DNA of 64,000 nucleotides from Cribrihabitans_A pelagius (GCF_048820915.1 NZ_JBMERR010000002.1:254015-318014), one strand, 5' to 3'. Positions 38,442-47,738 are shown, numbered from the stretch's first letter. The notes: generated by a model from the sequence alone, not told the origin. Numbers and translations are program-made.

Positions 38442-39587
38442 ATGGCTATTGCACAACCGGCCGCGCGGCCGGCCAATCCGCGTTTTTCCTCCGGCCCCTG
38501 CGCCAAACCCCCCACCTTTGATCTGTCCAAGCTTGCGGATGCGCCTCTGGGCCGCAGCCACCGCGCTGCCGTCGGCAAGGAGAAGCTCCTCGCTGCCATC
38601 GAAGGCACCCGCGAGGTGCTGGGCATTCCCGCGGACTACAAGATCGGCATCGTGCCCGCGTCCGACACCGGCGCGGTGGAGATGGCGATGTGGAACCTCT
38701 TGGGCGCGCGCAAGGTTGAGATGCTGGCCTGGGAAAGCTTCGGCGCGGGCTGGGTCACCGATGTGGTGAAGCAGCTGAAGATCGACGCCGAGGTGAAAAC
38801 CGCGGATTACGGCGAGATCGCCGATCTTTCCAGCGTGGACCCGAAGAACGATGTGGTCTTCACCTGGAACGGCACCACCTCCGGCGTGCGGGTTCCCAAT
38901 GGCGGCTGGATTGCCGATGACCGCGAAGGGCTGACCATTTGCGACGCAACCTCCGCGGCCTTCGCACAGGAGCTGCCGTGGGAGAAGCTCGACGTAACCA
39001 CCTTCTCCTGGCAGAAGGTGCTGGGCGGCGAGGCGGCGCATGGCGTCATCGTCCTCTCCCCCCGCGCAGTGGCGCGGCTGGAAAGCTACACCCCCGCCTG
39101 GCCGCTGCCGAAGATCTTCCGCCTGACCAAGGGCGGCAAGCTGATCGACGGTATCTTCACCGGCGCGACCATCAACACGCCGTCGATGCTCGCGGTCGAG
39201 GATTACCTGTTTGCGCTGGACTGGGCGCGTTCGGTTGGCGGGCTGGAAGGGCTGATCGCCCGCGCCAATGCCAACGCGGAGGCGATCCACGCCTTCACCG
39301 CGGCCAACGGCTGGATCGCCAACCTCGCGAGTGATCCGGCAACACGGTCGAACACCTCGGTCTGCCTGAAGTTCACCGACGCGCGCATCCAGGACGGCGC
39401 AGCTTTTGCCAAGGCGGTGGCCAAGCGGCTGGAAGCCGAAGGCATCGCCTATGACATCGGCGCCTACCGCGACGCGCCCGCCGGCCTGCGCATCTGGTGC
39501 GGCGGCACGGTGGAGACCGCCGATATCGAGGCCCTGCTGCCCTGGCTCACCTGGGCCTTCGAGGCCGAGATCGCCGCGCAAGGCTGA
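38442..39587 (+). CDS. serC: Phosphoserine aminotransferase
   Basis: Converts 3-phosphohydroxypyruvate and glutamate to phosphoserine; also acts in pyridoxine synthesis in some bacteria. The 381 residues are of the alphaproteobacterial type (MAIAQPAARPANPRFSSGPC). The PLP lysine lies in TTFSWQKVLGGEAAHG, and GIVPASDTGAVEMAMWN forms the cofactor pocket. The ATG at 38442 is chosen by GGAAGGG at good spacing. serA follows by 97 bp on the same strand, making a serC-serA operon divergent from serB. Confidence 0.95.
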   Translation: MAIAQPAARPANPRFSSGPCAKPPTFDLSKLADAPLGRSHRAAVGKEKLLAAIEGTREVLGIPADYKIGIVPASDTGAVEMAMWNLLGARKVEMLAWESFGAGWVTDVVKQLKIDAEVKTADYGEIADLSSVDPKNDVVFTWNGTTSGVRVPNGGWIADDREGLTICDATSAAFAQELPWEKLDVTTFSWQKVLGGEAAHGVIVLSPRAVARLESYTPAWPLPKIFRLTKGGKLIDGIFTGATINTPSMLAVEDYLFALDWARSVGGLEGLIARANANAEAIHAFTAANGWIANLASDPATRSNTSVCLKFTDARIQDGAAFAKAVAKRLEAEGIAYDIGAYRDAPAGLRIWCGGTVETADIEALLPWLTWAFEAEIAAQG

Positions 39588-39684
39588 TCATTGCTGAATG
39601 TCTCCGGGGCGCCAGCCCCGGAACTCTCCCCTCGTTCCCAATTTCAGGCCCCAGACCGGCCTCCGCAGACAAAGGACCACACCC

Positions 39685-41280
39685 ATGGCTCCCAAGGTAC
39701 TCATCTCCGATAAGCTTTCTGAAGCCGCCGTCCAGATCTTCCGCGACCGCGGCATCGAGGTCGACTTCCAGCCCGGCCTCGGCAAGGACAAGGACAAGCT
39801 CGCCGAGGTCATCGGCCAGTACGACGGCCTCGCCATCCGCTCCGCCACCAAGGTGACCGAGAAGATCCTGGAAGGTGCCGAGAACCTCAAGGTGATCGGC
39901 CGCGCCGGCATCGGCACCGACAACATCGACAAGGAAGCCGCCTCCAAGCGCGGCGTCATTGTGATGAACACGCCCTTCGGCAACATGATCACCACCGCCG
40001 AACACGCGATCGCGATGATGTTTGCGGTGGCCCGCCAGATCCCCGAGGCCTCCACCTCCACCCATGCGGGCAAGTGGGAAAAGTCCAAGTTCATGGGCAC
40101 CGAACTCACCGGCAAGACCCTGGGCGTGATCGGTGCCGGCAACATCGGCGGCATCGTCTGCGACCGCGCCCGCGGGCTGAAGATGAAGGTCGTGGCCTAT
40201 GACCCCTACCTCAGCACCGAAAAGGCCGACAAGATGGGGATCGAGAAGGTCGAGCTGGACGAACTGCTGGCCCGCGCCGACTTCATCACCCTGCACGTGC
40301 CGCTGACCGAACAGACCCGCAACATCCTCTCCAAGGAGAACCTGGAGAAGACCAGGAAGGGCGTGCGCATCATCAACTGCGCCCGCGGCGGCCTGGTGGA
40401 CGAGGCCGCGCTGGCCGAACTCCTGACCTCCGGCCATGTGGCGGGCGCCGCCTTCGACGTCTTCGCGGAGGAGCCCGCCAAGCAGAATCCGCTGTTCGGC
40501 CTGCCCAACGTGGTCTGCACCCCGCACCTGGGTGCTGCCACCACCGAGGCGCAGGAAAACGTCGCCCTGCAGGTGGCCGAGCAGATGTCGAACTACCTCT
40601 TGACCGGCGCCGTCGAAAACGCGCTCAACATGCCGAGCGTCACCGCCGAGGAAGCCAAGGTCATGGGGCCCTGGATCAAGCTGGCCGACCACCTCGGCAG
40701 CTTTGTCGGCCAGATGACCGACGAGCCCTTGAAGGCGATCAACATCCTCTACGACGGGGTCGCTTCCGGCATGAACCTGGATGCGCTGAACTGCGCGGTG
40801 ATTGCGGGCATCATGAAGCGGATGAACCCCGAGGTGAACCTGGTCTCCGCCCCGGTCGTGGCAAAGGAACGCGGCGTGCAGATCTCCACCACCAACCAGG
40901 ACAAATCCGGCGCCTTCGACGGCTATATCAAGGTGACTGCGGTGACCTCCAAGCGCGAGCGCTCGGTGGCGGGCACCGTGTTTTCCGACAACAAACCGCG
41001 CTTCATCCAGATCAAGGGCATCAACATCGAGGCGGATGTGGGCGCGCATATGCTCTACACCACCAACGACGACGTGCCCGGCATCATCGGCACCCTGGGC
41101 CACACACTGGGCGACAATGGCGTCAACATCGCGAACTTCACCTTGGGCCGCTCCGCGGCCGGCGGCGAGGCGATCGCGCTGCTTTATGTCGACAATCCGG
41201 TGCCCGCCGAGGTGCGCGCCAAGCTGGCGGAAACCGGGCTGTTCAACCAGATCAAGCCGCTGGAATTCGACGTCGCCTGA
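39685..41280 (+). CDS. serA: D-3-phosphoglycerate dehydrogenase
   Basis: NAD-dependent first enzyme of serine synthesis. The 531 residues are the long form: catalytic and NAD-binding domains (GVIGAGNIGGIVCDRARGL, catalytic HLGAATTEAQ), an intervening domain, and a C-terminal ACT domain (GVNIANFTLGRSAAGG) that usually binds serine for feedback control. AAGGA is placed before the ATG at 39685. A strong terminator follows the stop at 41309-41341. Confidence 0.96.
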   Translation: MAPKVLISDKLSEAAVQIFRDRGIEVDFQPGLGKDKDKLAEVIGQYDGLAIRSATKVTEKILEGAENLKVIGRAGIGTDNIDKEAASKRGVIVMNTPFGNMITTAEHAIAMMFAVARQIPEASTSTHAGKWEKSKFMGTELTGKTLGVIGAGNIGGIVCDRARGLKMKVVAYDPYLSTEKADKMGIEKVELDELLARADFITLHVPLTEQTRNILSKENLEKTRKGVRIINCARGGLVDEAALAELLTSGHVAGAAFDVFAEEPAKQNPLFGLPNVVCTPHLGAATTEAQENVALQVAEQMSNYLLTGAVENALNMPSVTAEEAKVMGPWIKLADHLGSFVGQMTDEPLKAINILYDGVASGMNLDALNCAVIAGIMKRMNPEVNLVSAPVVAKERGVQISTTNQDKSGAFDGYIKVTAVTSKRERSVAGTVFSDNKPRFIQIKGINIEADVGAHMLYTTNDDVPGIIGTLGHTLGDNGVNIANFTLGRSAAGGEAIALLYVDNPVPAEVRAKLAETGLFNQIKPLEFDVA

Positions 41281-41308
41281 GCCGCCCGCGGCCTCTATGA
41301 AAACCAGG

Positions 41309-41341
41309 AACACTCCCGCCGGCAGCGGGGGTGTTTTTTTG
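41309..41341 (+). terminator. Rho-independent terminator of serC-serA
   Basis: AACACTCCCGC / GCGGGGGTGTT (11 bp, one G-U pair, loop CGGCA) is followed by seven or more T residues. It lies 28 bp after the serA stop. Confidence 0.9.
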
Positions 41342-41346
41342 CCGGC

Positions 41347-41739
41347 TCAGCCCCGCAGCGCCGCCGCGCCCGCCGCCCGGCGGCCCCGCCAGACCACGGC
41401 GGCAAACAGCAGCATGGACACCAGCGCGATCAGCGACCCCGCCTGCGCCAGCGCCTCGGTGCGCCCGAGGATGGCAAGCGGAATGCCCGGCACCAGCAGC
41501 AGCAGCGCCAGCACCGCACAGCCCAGATGCAGCCGCGGCAGCAGCCCCGCTTCGGCTTCCGGTACAAGGTGGTAGTAGAACGCAAAGATCGCGCAGCTCA
41601 CCCAGCCCAGGAGGTTCAGATGCCCATGCCCCGGCGCCAGCAGATGGTCCTTGCTGGCCGCCATCTGAATGCCCCAGACCATGCCGGCCAGCGCCGACAG
41701 GATGGCTATGCTCATGAATACCCGGCTGAGACCCGTCAT
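41347..41739 (-). CDS. Small membrane protein with GHGHLNLLGWV motif, heme-copper-oxidase-like fragment
   Basis: A 130-residue protein with about four predicted membrane helices. The start MTGLSRVFMSIAILSALAGM has GGGAGGA at ideal spacing. After helix 1, the sequence LLAPGHGHLNLLGWVSCAIF resembles the His-bearing helix of cytochrome oxidase subunit I and NnrS-type heme proteins, and a further His occurs in YYHLVPEAE. The two or three His residues could ligate heme or copper. No function is established and I do not know a named family for it. It is transcribed opposite to serA and divergent from the phosphatase gene. Confidence 0.7.
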   Translation of the reverse strand: MTGLSRVFMSIAILSALAGMVWGIQMAASKDHLLAPGHGHLNLLGWVSCAIFAFYYHLVPEAEAGLLPRLHLGCAVLALLLLVPGIPLAILGRTEALAQAGSLIALVSMLLFAAVVWRGRRAAGAAALRG

Positions 41740-41965
41740 CACTGTTCCTCCCTGATTTCCGTGACCGCGGACTGGCCGCCCCGGCGCCAGCCCGGCCACG
41801 CTGTCAGGATACACGCCCTGAACTCGAATTTGGCGTAAAACCGCTCCCCCCGGCGCCCGCAGCCGCCGCCAGGGCACTGGGCCCGGCGCGGCGCGATCCA
41901 GAGCCGCTCTTTCCACTGCCGTCCGCATCAGGCACAAACAGGAGAGGCAAATTCGGAGACACCGC

Positions 41966-42694
41966 ATGACCACCCCGCTCTATGCAATCGGAGACATCCA
42001 CGGCCAGCACGCGATGCTCGAGGCGGCGCTTGCGCTGATCGAGGCCGATGGCGGCCGGGATGCGCAGATTGTGTTTCTCGGAGACTACGTCGACCGCGGC
42101 CCGGACAGCCGCGGCGTGATCGGGCTCTTGCAGCAGGGGCAGGCCGAAGGGCGCAATTGGATCTGCCTCAAGGGCAATCACGACCGGATGTTCGAGTGGT
42201 TCCTTGAGGACATTCCCCGCCACGACCCCTATCTGCTGATCGGCTACCATTGGCTGCACGACCGGATCGGCGGCCGGGACACCCTGGCCAGCTACGGTCT
42301 GACATTCCCTGACCGCACCCGTCTGTCAGAGCTTCATGCCCGCGCCGCGGACGCGGTGCCGACGGCACACGCCGCTTTTCTGCGCGGACTGCCCGCCATA
42401 TGGGAAACCGAGGACATCGCCTTTGCGCATGCGGGCATCCGGCCCGGTGCCGCATTGCACCAGCAGAGCGAGGACGACCTGTTATGGATCCGCCAGGAGT
42501 TCCTGGATCACCGCGGCCCGCACCCCAAACTGATCGTGCACGGCCATACCGCGCTGCAGGAGCCCCGCCACTATGGCAACCGGGTGAATCTCGACAGCGG
42601 CGCGGGTTTCGGCCGCCCGCTCACCGCCGCGGTTTTCGAGGAGGGCAAAGTCTGGCGCCTCACCAGAACTGGCCGCGAGCCGCTCACGCCCTGA
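41966..42694 (+). CDS. Metallophosphoesterase, serine/threonine phosphatase-like (PPP family)
   Basis: A 242-residue binuclear metal phosphatase of the bacterial PPP group, near ApaH and PrpA/B. All signature blocks are present: GDIHGQ, GDYVDRGPDSRG, GNHDRM, and later AHAG and VHGHT. The protein has no signal peptide and is cytoplasmic. GGAG precedes the ATG. Substrates may be phosphoproteins or diadenosine polyphosphates; sequence alone does not decide. Confidence 0.88.
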   Translation: MTTPLYAIGDIHGQHAMLEAALALIEADGGRDAQIVFLGDYVDRGPDSRGVIGLLQQGQAEGRNWICLKGNHDRMFEWFLEDIPRHDPYLLIGYHWLHDRIGGRDTLASYGLTFPDRTRLSELHARAADAVPTAHAAFLRGLPAIWETEDIAFAHAGIRPGAALHQQSEDDLLWIRQEFLDHRGPHPKLIVHGHTALQEPRHYGNRVNLDSGAGFGRPLTAAVFEEGKVWRLTRTGREPLTP

Positions 42695-42702
42695 GCCCCC
42701 GG

Positions 42703-42850
42703 TCCTTCTTCTGGCTGAAAAATATCCCGGGGGAGCGCGCCCGCAGGGCGCGCGGGGGCAGCGCCCCCGAAGCCCGCCCGCTTCCTCTTGCCCAATAATA
42801 TCCAGAGGGTGAGCGCCAGTGGCGCGAAGGGGCAAAGCCCCCTCACTCCG
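42703..42850. repeat. Dispersed intergenic repeat, copies D and E
   Basis: CTTCTGGCTGAAAAATATCC (42707-42726), then CGGGGG, and a second copy TCTTGCCCAATAATATCC (42785-42802), then AGAGGGTGAGCGCC, with GC-rich palindromes between (GCGCGCCC GCA GGGCGCGC, 42735-42753). Same family as the copies near 10, 26.6 and 47.8 kb. Situated between convergent genes. Confidence 0.5.
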
Positions 42851-42879
42851 TGCTTGCGGAAACGGACGATCCGGGGCGG

Positions 42880-43926
42880 TCAGCTCCAGTCCAGCACCAC
42901 CTTGCCGCTGCCGCCGGATTTCATCGCCGCAAAGCCTTCGGCAAAATCCTCCACCGCAAAGCGGTGGGTGATCACCCGGCTCACGTCGAGCCCGTTCTGC
43001 AGCATGGCGATCATCTTGTACCAGGTCTCGAACATCTCCCGGCCATAGACGCCCTTGATGGTGATCGCCTTGAAGACGATGCGGCTCCAGTCCACCGGCG
43101 ACTTGCCCGGCGGGATGCCCAACAGAGCAATCCGCCCGCCCATCACCAGCGCCTCCACCATCTGGTCGAGCGCCGCCTGCGAGCCCGACATCTCCAGCCC
43201 GACGTCAAAGCCCTGCTTCATGCCGAGTTCCTGGATCACATCCCGCAGATCCTCCTCCGCCGCGTTCACCGGGCGCACCGAGGGCACCACCTCGGCCGCG
43301 AGCTTCAGCCGCGCGGGGTTGATGTCGGTGATCACCACGTGGCGCGCGCCCGCGTGGCGCGCCACGGCGGCGGCCATGATGCCGATCGGCCCGGCGCCGG
43401 TCACCAGCACGTCCTCGCCCAGGAGATCGAAGCTGAGCGCGGTATGCACCGCGTTTCCCAAGGGGTCGAGGATGGCGCCGGTCTCGTCCGGAATGTCATC
43501 CGGCAGCGGCACTACGTTGAAGGCGGGCAGGCGCAGGTATTCGGCAAAGGCGCCCTGCTCGTTCACCCCGATGCCCCGGGTGCCGGGGTCGAGGTGAAAC
43601 TTTCCCGCCCGCGACTGCCGCGAGTCGGTCTTGATCAGGTGCCCTTCGCCCGAGCAGCGCTGGCCCACCTTCAGATCCTCCACGTTGCGGCCCACCTCGA
43701 CGATCTCGCCCGCGAACTCATGCCCCGTGATCATCGGCACCGGGACGGTATGGGCGGCCCATTCGTCCCAGTTCCAGATGTGAATGTCGGTGCCGCAGAT
43801 GCCGGTCTTCTTCACCTTGATCAGCACATCGTCCGGGCCGATTTCCGGCACCGGCGCGCGGACCATCCACAGCCCCTCGCGGGGGTGGGATTTCTCCAGC
43901 GCCTTCATCGTGTTGGGCAGACTCAT
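42880..43926 (-). CDS. tdh: L-threonine 3-dehydrogenase
   Basis: Zinc- and NAD-dependent oxidation of threonine to 2-amino-3-ketobutyrate. The 348 residues show the catalytic zinc site (GICGTDIHIWNWDEW, GHEFAGEIVE), NAD fold (VTGAGPIGIMAAAVARHAG) and typical DPLGNAVHTALSFDL. The structural-zinc Cys cluster expected around residues 92-107 (usually four Cys) is reduced: CSGEGHLIKTDSRQSRAG keeps one Cys. It overlaps kbl by four bases, so both steps of threonine breakdown to glycine and acetyl-CoA are coupled. Confidence 0.93.
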   Translation of the reverse strand: MSLPNTMKALEKSHPREGLWMVRAPVPEIGPDDVLIKVKKTGICGTDIHIWNWDEWAAHTVPVPMITGHEFAGEIVEVGRNVEDLKVGQRCSGEGHLIKTDSRQSRAGKFHLDPGTRGIGVNEQGAFAEYLRLPAFNVVPLPDDIPDETGAILDPLGNAVHTALSFDLLGEDVLVTGAGPIGIMAAAVARHAGARHVVITDINPARLKLAAEVVPSVRPVNAAEEDLRDVIQELGMKQGFDVGLEMSGSQAALDQMVEALVMGGRIALLGIPPGKSPVDWSRIVFKAITIKGVYGREMFETWYKMIAMLQNGLDVSRVITHRFAVEDFAEGFAAMKSGGSGKVVLDWS

Positions 43927-45125
43927 GACACGATCCCCAATTCCTTTCCGACCTTGCCGAAGGCAGCCAGCGCCCGGTCCAGCTCGGCCCGCGTGAGTGC
44001 GGCGTTCATCTGGGTGCGGATGCGGGCCTGGCCGCGCGGCACCACCGGGAAGAAGAAGCCCGAGACATAGACGCCCTCGTCAAACAGCCGCGCCGCCATG
44101 TCCTGCGCCAGCTGCGCCTCGCCCAGCATCACCGGGATGATCGGATGCTCGCCCGGAAGCAGGTCGAAGCCCAGTTTCTCCAGCCCTTCGCGCCAGTAGC
44201 GCGCATTCTCGAACAGCTGCGCGCGCAGGCTGTCCCCTTCCTCCACCAGCCGGATCGCCTCCAGCCCGGCAGCAACAATCGAGGGCGGCAGCGAATTGGA
44301 GAACAGATAGGGCCGCGCCCGCTGCCGCAGCAGGTCGATCACTGGCTGCGGCCCGGCGATATAACCGCCGATGGCCCCCCCAAGTGCTTTGCCCAAGGTC
44401 CCCGTGAGGATATCCACGTCCACCCCGAAATGCTCCGGCGTGCCCGCACCCGTCGCCCCCATGAATCCGGTGGCGTGGCAGTCATCCACCATCACCACGG
44501 CGTCATACTTGTCGGCAAGCGCCCGGATCTCCGGCAGCTTGGCCAGGTAGCCGTCCATCGAGAAGACGCCATCGGTCGCAATCATGATATGCCGCGCGCC
44601 GTCCTCGCGCGCCTGCTTCAGCCAGGCCTCAAGGTCATTCATGTCGCTGTTCAGATAGCGGTAGCGTTTCGCCTTGCAGAGCCGCACCCCGTCGATGATC
44701 GACGCGTGGTTGAGGCTGTCGGAAATGATCGCATCCTCCGGCCCCAGCAGCGGCTCGAACAGCCCGCCGTTGGCATCGAAACAGGCGGCAAACAGGATCG
44801 CGTCATCCTTGTTCAGGAACTTCGCCAGGCGGCTTTCCAGCTCCCGGTGAATGTCCTGGGTGCCACAGATGAAACGGACCGAGGCCATGCCGAAACCCTT
44901 GGGCTCCATCGCGTCCTTCGCCGCTTTGATCAGCGCCGGGTGATCGGCAAGGCCCAGATAGTTGTTGGCGCAGAGGTTGATCACCTGCCGGTTCCCGCCG
45001 GCACTATCCTGAACGGAGATCTCGCCCCCCTGCGGGGAGGTGATCATTCGTTCGCGCTTGTAGAGACCTTCCGCCTCGATCTGGGCCAGCGTGTTGGAGA
45101 TATCGGTCAAAAAAGCATCGGACAT
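43923..45125 (-). CDS. kbl: Glycine C-acetyltransferase (2-amino-3-ketobutyrate CoA ligase)
   Basis: PLP enzyme that splits 2-amino-3-ketobutyrate with CoA to glycine and acetyl-CoA. The 400 residues from MSDAFLTDISNTLAQ are normal for the alpha-oxoamine synthase family. The PLP lysine is in LTGTLGKALGGAIGGY, and NNYLGLADHP and DDCHATGFMGATG are conserved. GGGAG precedes the ATG. It is the first gene of the kbl-tdh operon; longer frames upstream are not plausible protein. Confidence 0.95.
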   Translation of the reverse strand: MSDAFLTDISNTLAQIEAEGLYKRERMITSPQGGEISVQDSAGGNRQVINLCANNYLGLADHPALIKAAKDAMEPKGFGMASVRFICGTQDIHRELESRLAKFLNKDDAILFAACFDANGGLFEPLLGPEDAIISDSLNHASIIDGVRLCKAKRYRYLNSDMNDLEAWLKQAREDGARHIMIATDGVFSMDGYLAKLPEIRALADKYDAVVMVDDCHATGFMGATGAGTPEHFGVDVDILTGTLGKALGGAIGGYIAGPQPVIDLLRQRARPYLFSNSLPPSIVAAGLEAIRLVEEGDSLRAQLFENARYWREGLEKLGFDLLPGEHPIIPVMLGEAQLAQDMAARLFDEGVYVSGFFFPVVPRGQARIRTQMNAALTRAELDRALAAFGKVGKELGIVS

Positions 45126-45302
45126 GAGCAAACTCCCTCGTGTGTCGAGTCGCACCTCTATCATAGCGGACGAGTTTCCGGAATACAGGAATTCGCTATC
45201 CCGGAAAAAAATCCGTGAAACCGGACGGGCCGCCAGATACCCGCGTTTGGTCTTCCGTGCCGCCGCGCTATCTCGCGTCTCAGGCAGCGGGAGGGCGCAC
45301 CC

Positions 45303-45698
45303 ATGGCGAGGGTAACAGGAATCGGCGGCGTTTTCATCAAGGCGCGCGGGGATGCGAAAGCGCTCGCGGCGTGGTACCGCGATCACCTGGGGCTGGAGCT
45401 TGCGGAGTTCGGCGGCGCTGTCCTGAACTGGCCGGACGACACGGCCGAAGACGGCGGCCTCACGGTCTGGGCCGCGGCGGAGGCGGACGGCGACTGGTTT
45501 GCTCCCAGCACGGCGTCTTTCATGATCAACTACCGGGTTGACGACATGGACGGCATGATCGCGCGGCTGACGGATGCGGGCATCCCCATCCAGAAAGGTC
45601 CGGAGACCTTTGAGAATGGCCGCTTCGCCTGGATCATGGACCCGGAGGGCAACAAGGTGGAGCTGTGGGAACCCAAGCTTTGGCAGGAGAAGGATTAG
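45303..45698 (+). CDS. VOC-family (glyoxalase/bleomycin resistance-like) protein
   Basis: A 131-residue vicinal-oxygen-chelate protein with the beta-alpha-beta-beta-beta pattern: AWYRDHLGLELAEFGGAVLN near the start, FMINYRVDDMDGMIARL in the middle and WIMDPEGNKVELWEP at the end. The final Glu in VELWEP and earlier acidic/His positions are probable metal ligands. GGAGG lies before the ATG. Divergent from kbl. The reaction is not known. Confidence 0.84.
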   Translation: MARVTGIGGVFIKARGDAKALAAWYRDHLGLELAEFGGAVLNWPDDTAEDGGLTVWAAAEADGDWFAPSTASFMINYRVDDMDGMIARLTDAGIPIQKGPETFENGRFAWIMDPEGNKVELWEPKLWQEKD

Positions 45699-45791
45699 AC
45701 GGCGGGCAGAGGGGCGGCTGTGGCGCCGTCCAGGCGCCCAAGGCCGTTGCAACGGCCTTGCAAGGCGCTTCGAAGCGCCTTTCCGTGTCCT

Positions 45792-46358
45792 TCAAGCGTT
45801 CTTTACGATCAGGAACACGCGCGCAGGCCCATCCGGCGCGGTGATTGAATGCGCCACGTCTGCGGCATAGCGCGCGGTGTCGCCGGCCTGCAGCCGGTCC
45901 CGCGCCGTGCCGGAGGCCACCGCGATCTCGCCCTCCAGCACCGTCAGCTGCTCCAGCGCGCCGCGGGTGTGGGGCTGGCTGACCAGCGCCCCGCCGGGCT
46001 CGAAGCGGATGTCGTAGACCTCGTGGCCCCCGGCCTCCTCGGGCGGGGACAGGATGCGGATGCGGCAGCCCTGGCCCATGTTGTCGATCTTGGGCACTTC
46101 GGCGGCGCGCAGCACCTCGATGCGGTCCCGGGCGTCGCCCGCTTCCAGGAGGCCGGCAAAATCCACCTGCAGCGCGCGGGTGAGGTTCCACAGCGTTGCA
46201 ATGGTGGGGGAGCTTTCGCCGCGCTCGATCTGGCTCACCATCGAACGGCTGACGCCGGAGAGGTTGGCCACCGCCTCCAGGCTCAGCCCCTGCGCACGGC
46301 GCGCCTCCTTCAGGCGGGCGGGCAGCAGGGTCAGGATATCGTCTCGGGTCTCCGTCAT
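45792..46358 (-). CDS. XRE-family regulator with C-terminal cupin domain
   Basis: A 188-residue regulator. The N-terminal HTH_3 domain (ARLKEARRAQGLSLEAVANL, then SGVSRSMVSQIERGESSPT) is followed by a cupin (about 75-188; LVSQPHTRGALEQLTVLEGE, AVASGTARDRLQAGDTARY). This PuuR/SutR-like architecture senses small molecules through the cupin barrel. It is divergent from a thiolase gene, and the region between them holds tandem GGGGGTGTAC-type repeats that may be its binding sites. The effector is not known. Confidence 0.86.
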   Translation of the reverse strand: MTETRDDILTLLPARLKEARRAQGLSLEAVANLSGVSRSMVSQIERGESSPTIATLWNLTRALQVDFAGLLEAGDARDRIEVLRAAEVPKIDNMGQGCRIRILSPPEEAGGHEVYDIRFEPGGALVSQPHTRGALEQLTVLEGEIAVASGTARDRLQAGDTARYAADVAHSITAPDGPARVFLIVKNA

Positions 46359-46423
46359 GACGGAATCTCTGCGCTGCCGGAGCGGATTTGTCAAATGATC
46401 CCGCGCCGAAACGCTGCGCCGCG

Positions 46424-46476
46424 GCGGTGCACAGGGGGTGTACCGGGGGTGTACGGGGGCTGCACCGGGAGTACCC
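46424..46476. repeat. Tandem GGGGGTGTAC-type repeats between xre-cupin and thiolase genes
   Basis: Five related units about 10-12 bp apart: GGCGGTGCACA, GGGGGTGTACC, GGGGGTGTAC, GGGGGCTGCACC, GGGAGTACCC. The spacing near one DNA turn would put sites on one helix face. Likely operator array or promoter-proximal element; the binding factor is inferred. Confidence 0.5.
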
Positions 46477-46562
46477 GGGGGGCGGCGGTGACGGCACGTA
46501 GCGGCAGACAGGCTTTTGCTGCGGGTGCATACTGCCGCCAAATCTGACGAGGAGAGAGACAA

Positions 46563-47738
46563 ATGAGCGATATCGTGATCCTGGACGGCGCCCGCACCGC
46601 GATCGGCACCTTCGGCGGTGCGCTGGCCAATACCGCGCCCATCGACCTGGCCACCACTGTGTCGAAAGCGGCGCTGGAGCGCTCCGGCGTGACGCCGGAG
46701 CAGATCGGTCATGTGGTATTCGGACATATCATCAACACCGAGCCGCGCGACATGTACCTGAGCCGCGCGGCGGCGATGCAGGCGGGCATCCCCGAGACTG
46801 TGCCGGCGATGAACGTGAACCGTCTCTGCGGTTCGGGCGTGCAGGCGATTATCTCGTCGTTTCAGTCGCTTATGATGGGCGATGCCGAGTTCGCGCTGGC
46901 GGGCGGCGCCGAGAACATGTCGCGCAGCCCCTACATCCTCCAGCAGAGCCGCTGGGGTGCGAAAATGGGGGACGTGAAGTCGCTCGACATGATGCTGGGC
47001 GCGCTGAACTGCCCTTTCGGCACCGGCCACATGGGGGTGACGGCGGAGAATGTCGCCGACGAGCACGAGATCACCCGCGAGCAGATGGACGCATTTGCCA
47101 TGGCCAGCCAGACCCGCGCCGCCGCGGCGATCGAGGCCGGGCATTTCAAGAGCCAGATCACGCCGGTCGAGGTGAAGGTAAAACGCGACCTGGTGCCCTT
47201 CGAGGTGGACGAGCACCCCAAGGCGAGCACGCCGGAGGCGCTGGCGGGGCTCAAGGCGGTGTTCAAGAAGGACGGCCGGGTGACCGCGGGCAATGCCAGC
47301 GGCATCAACGACGGCGCGGCGGCAATGGTGCTGGCGACGGCGGAGGCGGCGGAGCGCGCAGGGCTGAAGCCCAAGGCCCGCATCCTCGGCTATGCCCATG
47401 CAGGGGTGCGCCCCGAGGTCATGGGCATCGGCCCGGTGCCTGCGGTGCGCAAACTGCTGGAGCGCACCGGGCTTTCGGCAGGCGATTTCGACGTGATCGA
47501 GTCGAACGAGGCCTTTGCCTCCCAGGCGCTGGCGGTGAACAAGGAACTGGGGCTGGACCCGGCCCGCGTGAACCCCAACGGCGGCGCCATCGCGCTGGGC
47601 CATCCTGTTGGCGCGACAGGGGCGATCATCACCCTCAAGGCGCTGTTCGAGCTGGAGCGCATTGGCGGCTCGAAAGCGCTGGTCACCATGTGCATCGGCG
47701 GCGGCCAGGGCATCGCGCTGGCGATCGAGCGGCTGTAA
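46563..47738 (+). CDS. Acetyl-CoA C-acyltransferase (thiolase)
   Basis: Thiolase of 391 residues that either condenses or cleaves acyl-CoA and acetyl-CoA. Nucleophile C89 in NRLCGSGVQAI, the His of NPNGGAIALGHPVGATGA and the acid/base Cys of MCIGGGQGIALAIE are present. GAGGAG precedes the ATG. It is divergent from the XRE-cupin regulator, which may control it. Acetoacetyl-CoA synthesis, beta-ketothiolase and fatty-acid degradation roles cannot be told apart by sequence. Confidence 0.92.
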   Translation: MSDIVILDGARTAIGTFGGALANTAPIDLATTVSKAALERSGVTPEQIGHVVFGHIINTEPRDMYLSRAAAMQAGIPETVPAMNVNRLCGSGVQAIISSFQSLMMGDAEFALAGGAENMSRSPYILQQSRWGAKMGDVKSLDMMLGALNCPFGTGHMGVTAENVADEHEITREQMDAFAMASQTRAAAAIEAGHFKSQITPVEVKVKRDLVPFEVDEHPKASTPEALAGLKAVFKKDGRVTAGNASGINDGAAAMVLATAEAAERAGLKPKARILGYAHAGVRPEVMGIGPVPAVRKLLERTGLSAGDFDVIESNEAFASQALAVNKELGLDPARVNPNGGAIALGHPVGATGAIITLKALFELERIGGSKALVTMCIGGGQGIALAIERL

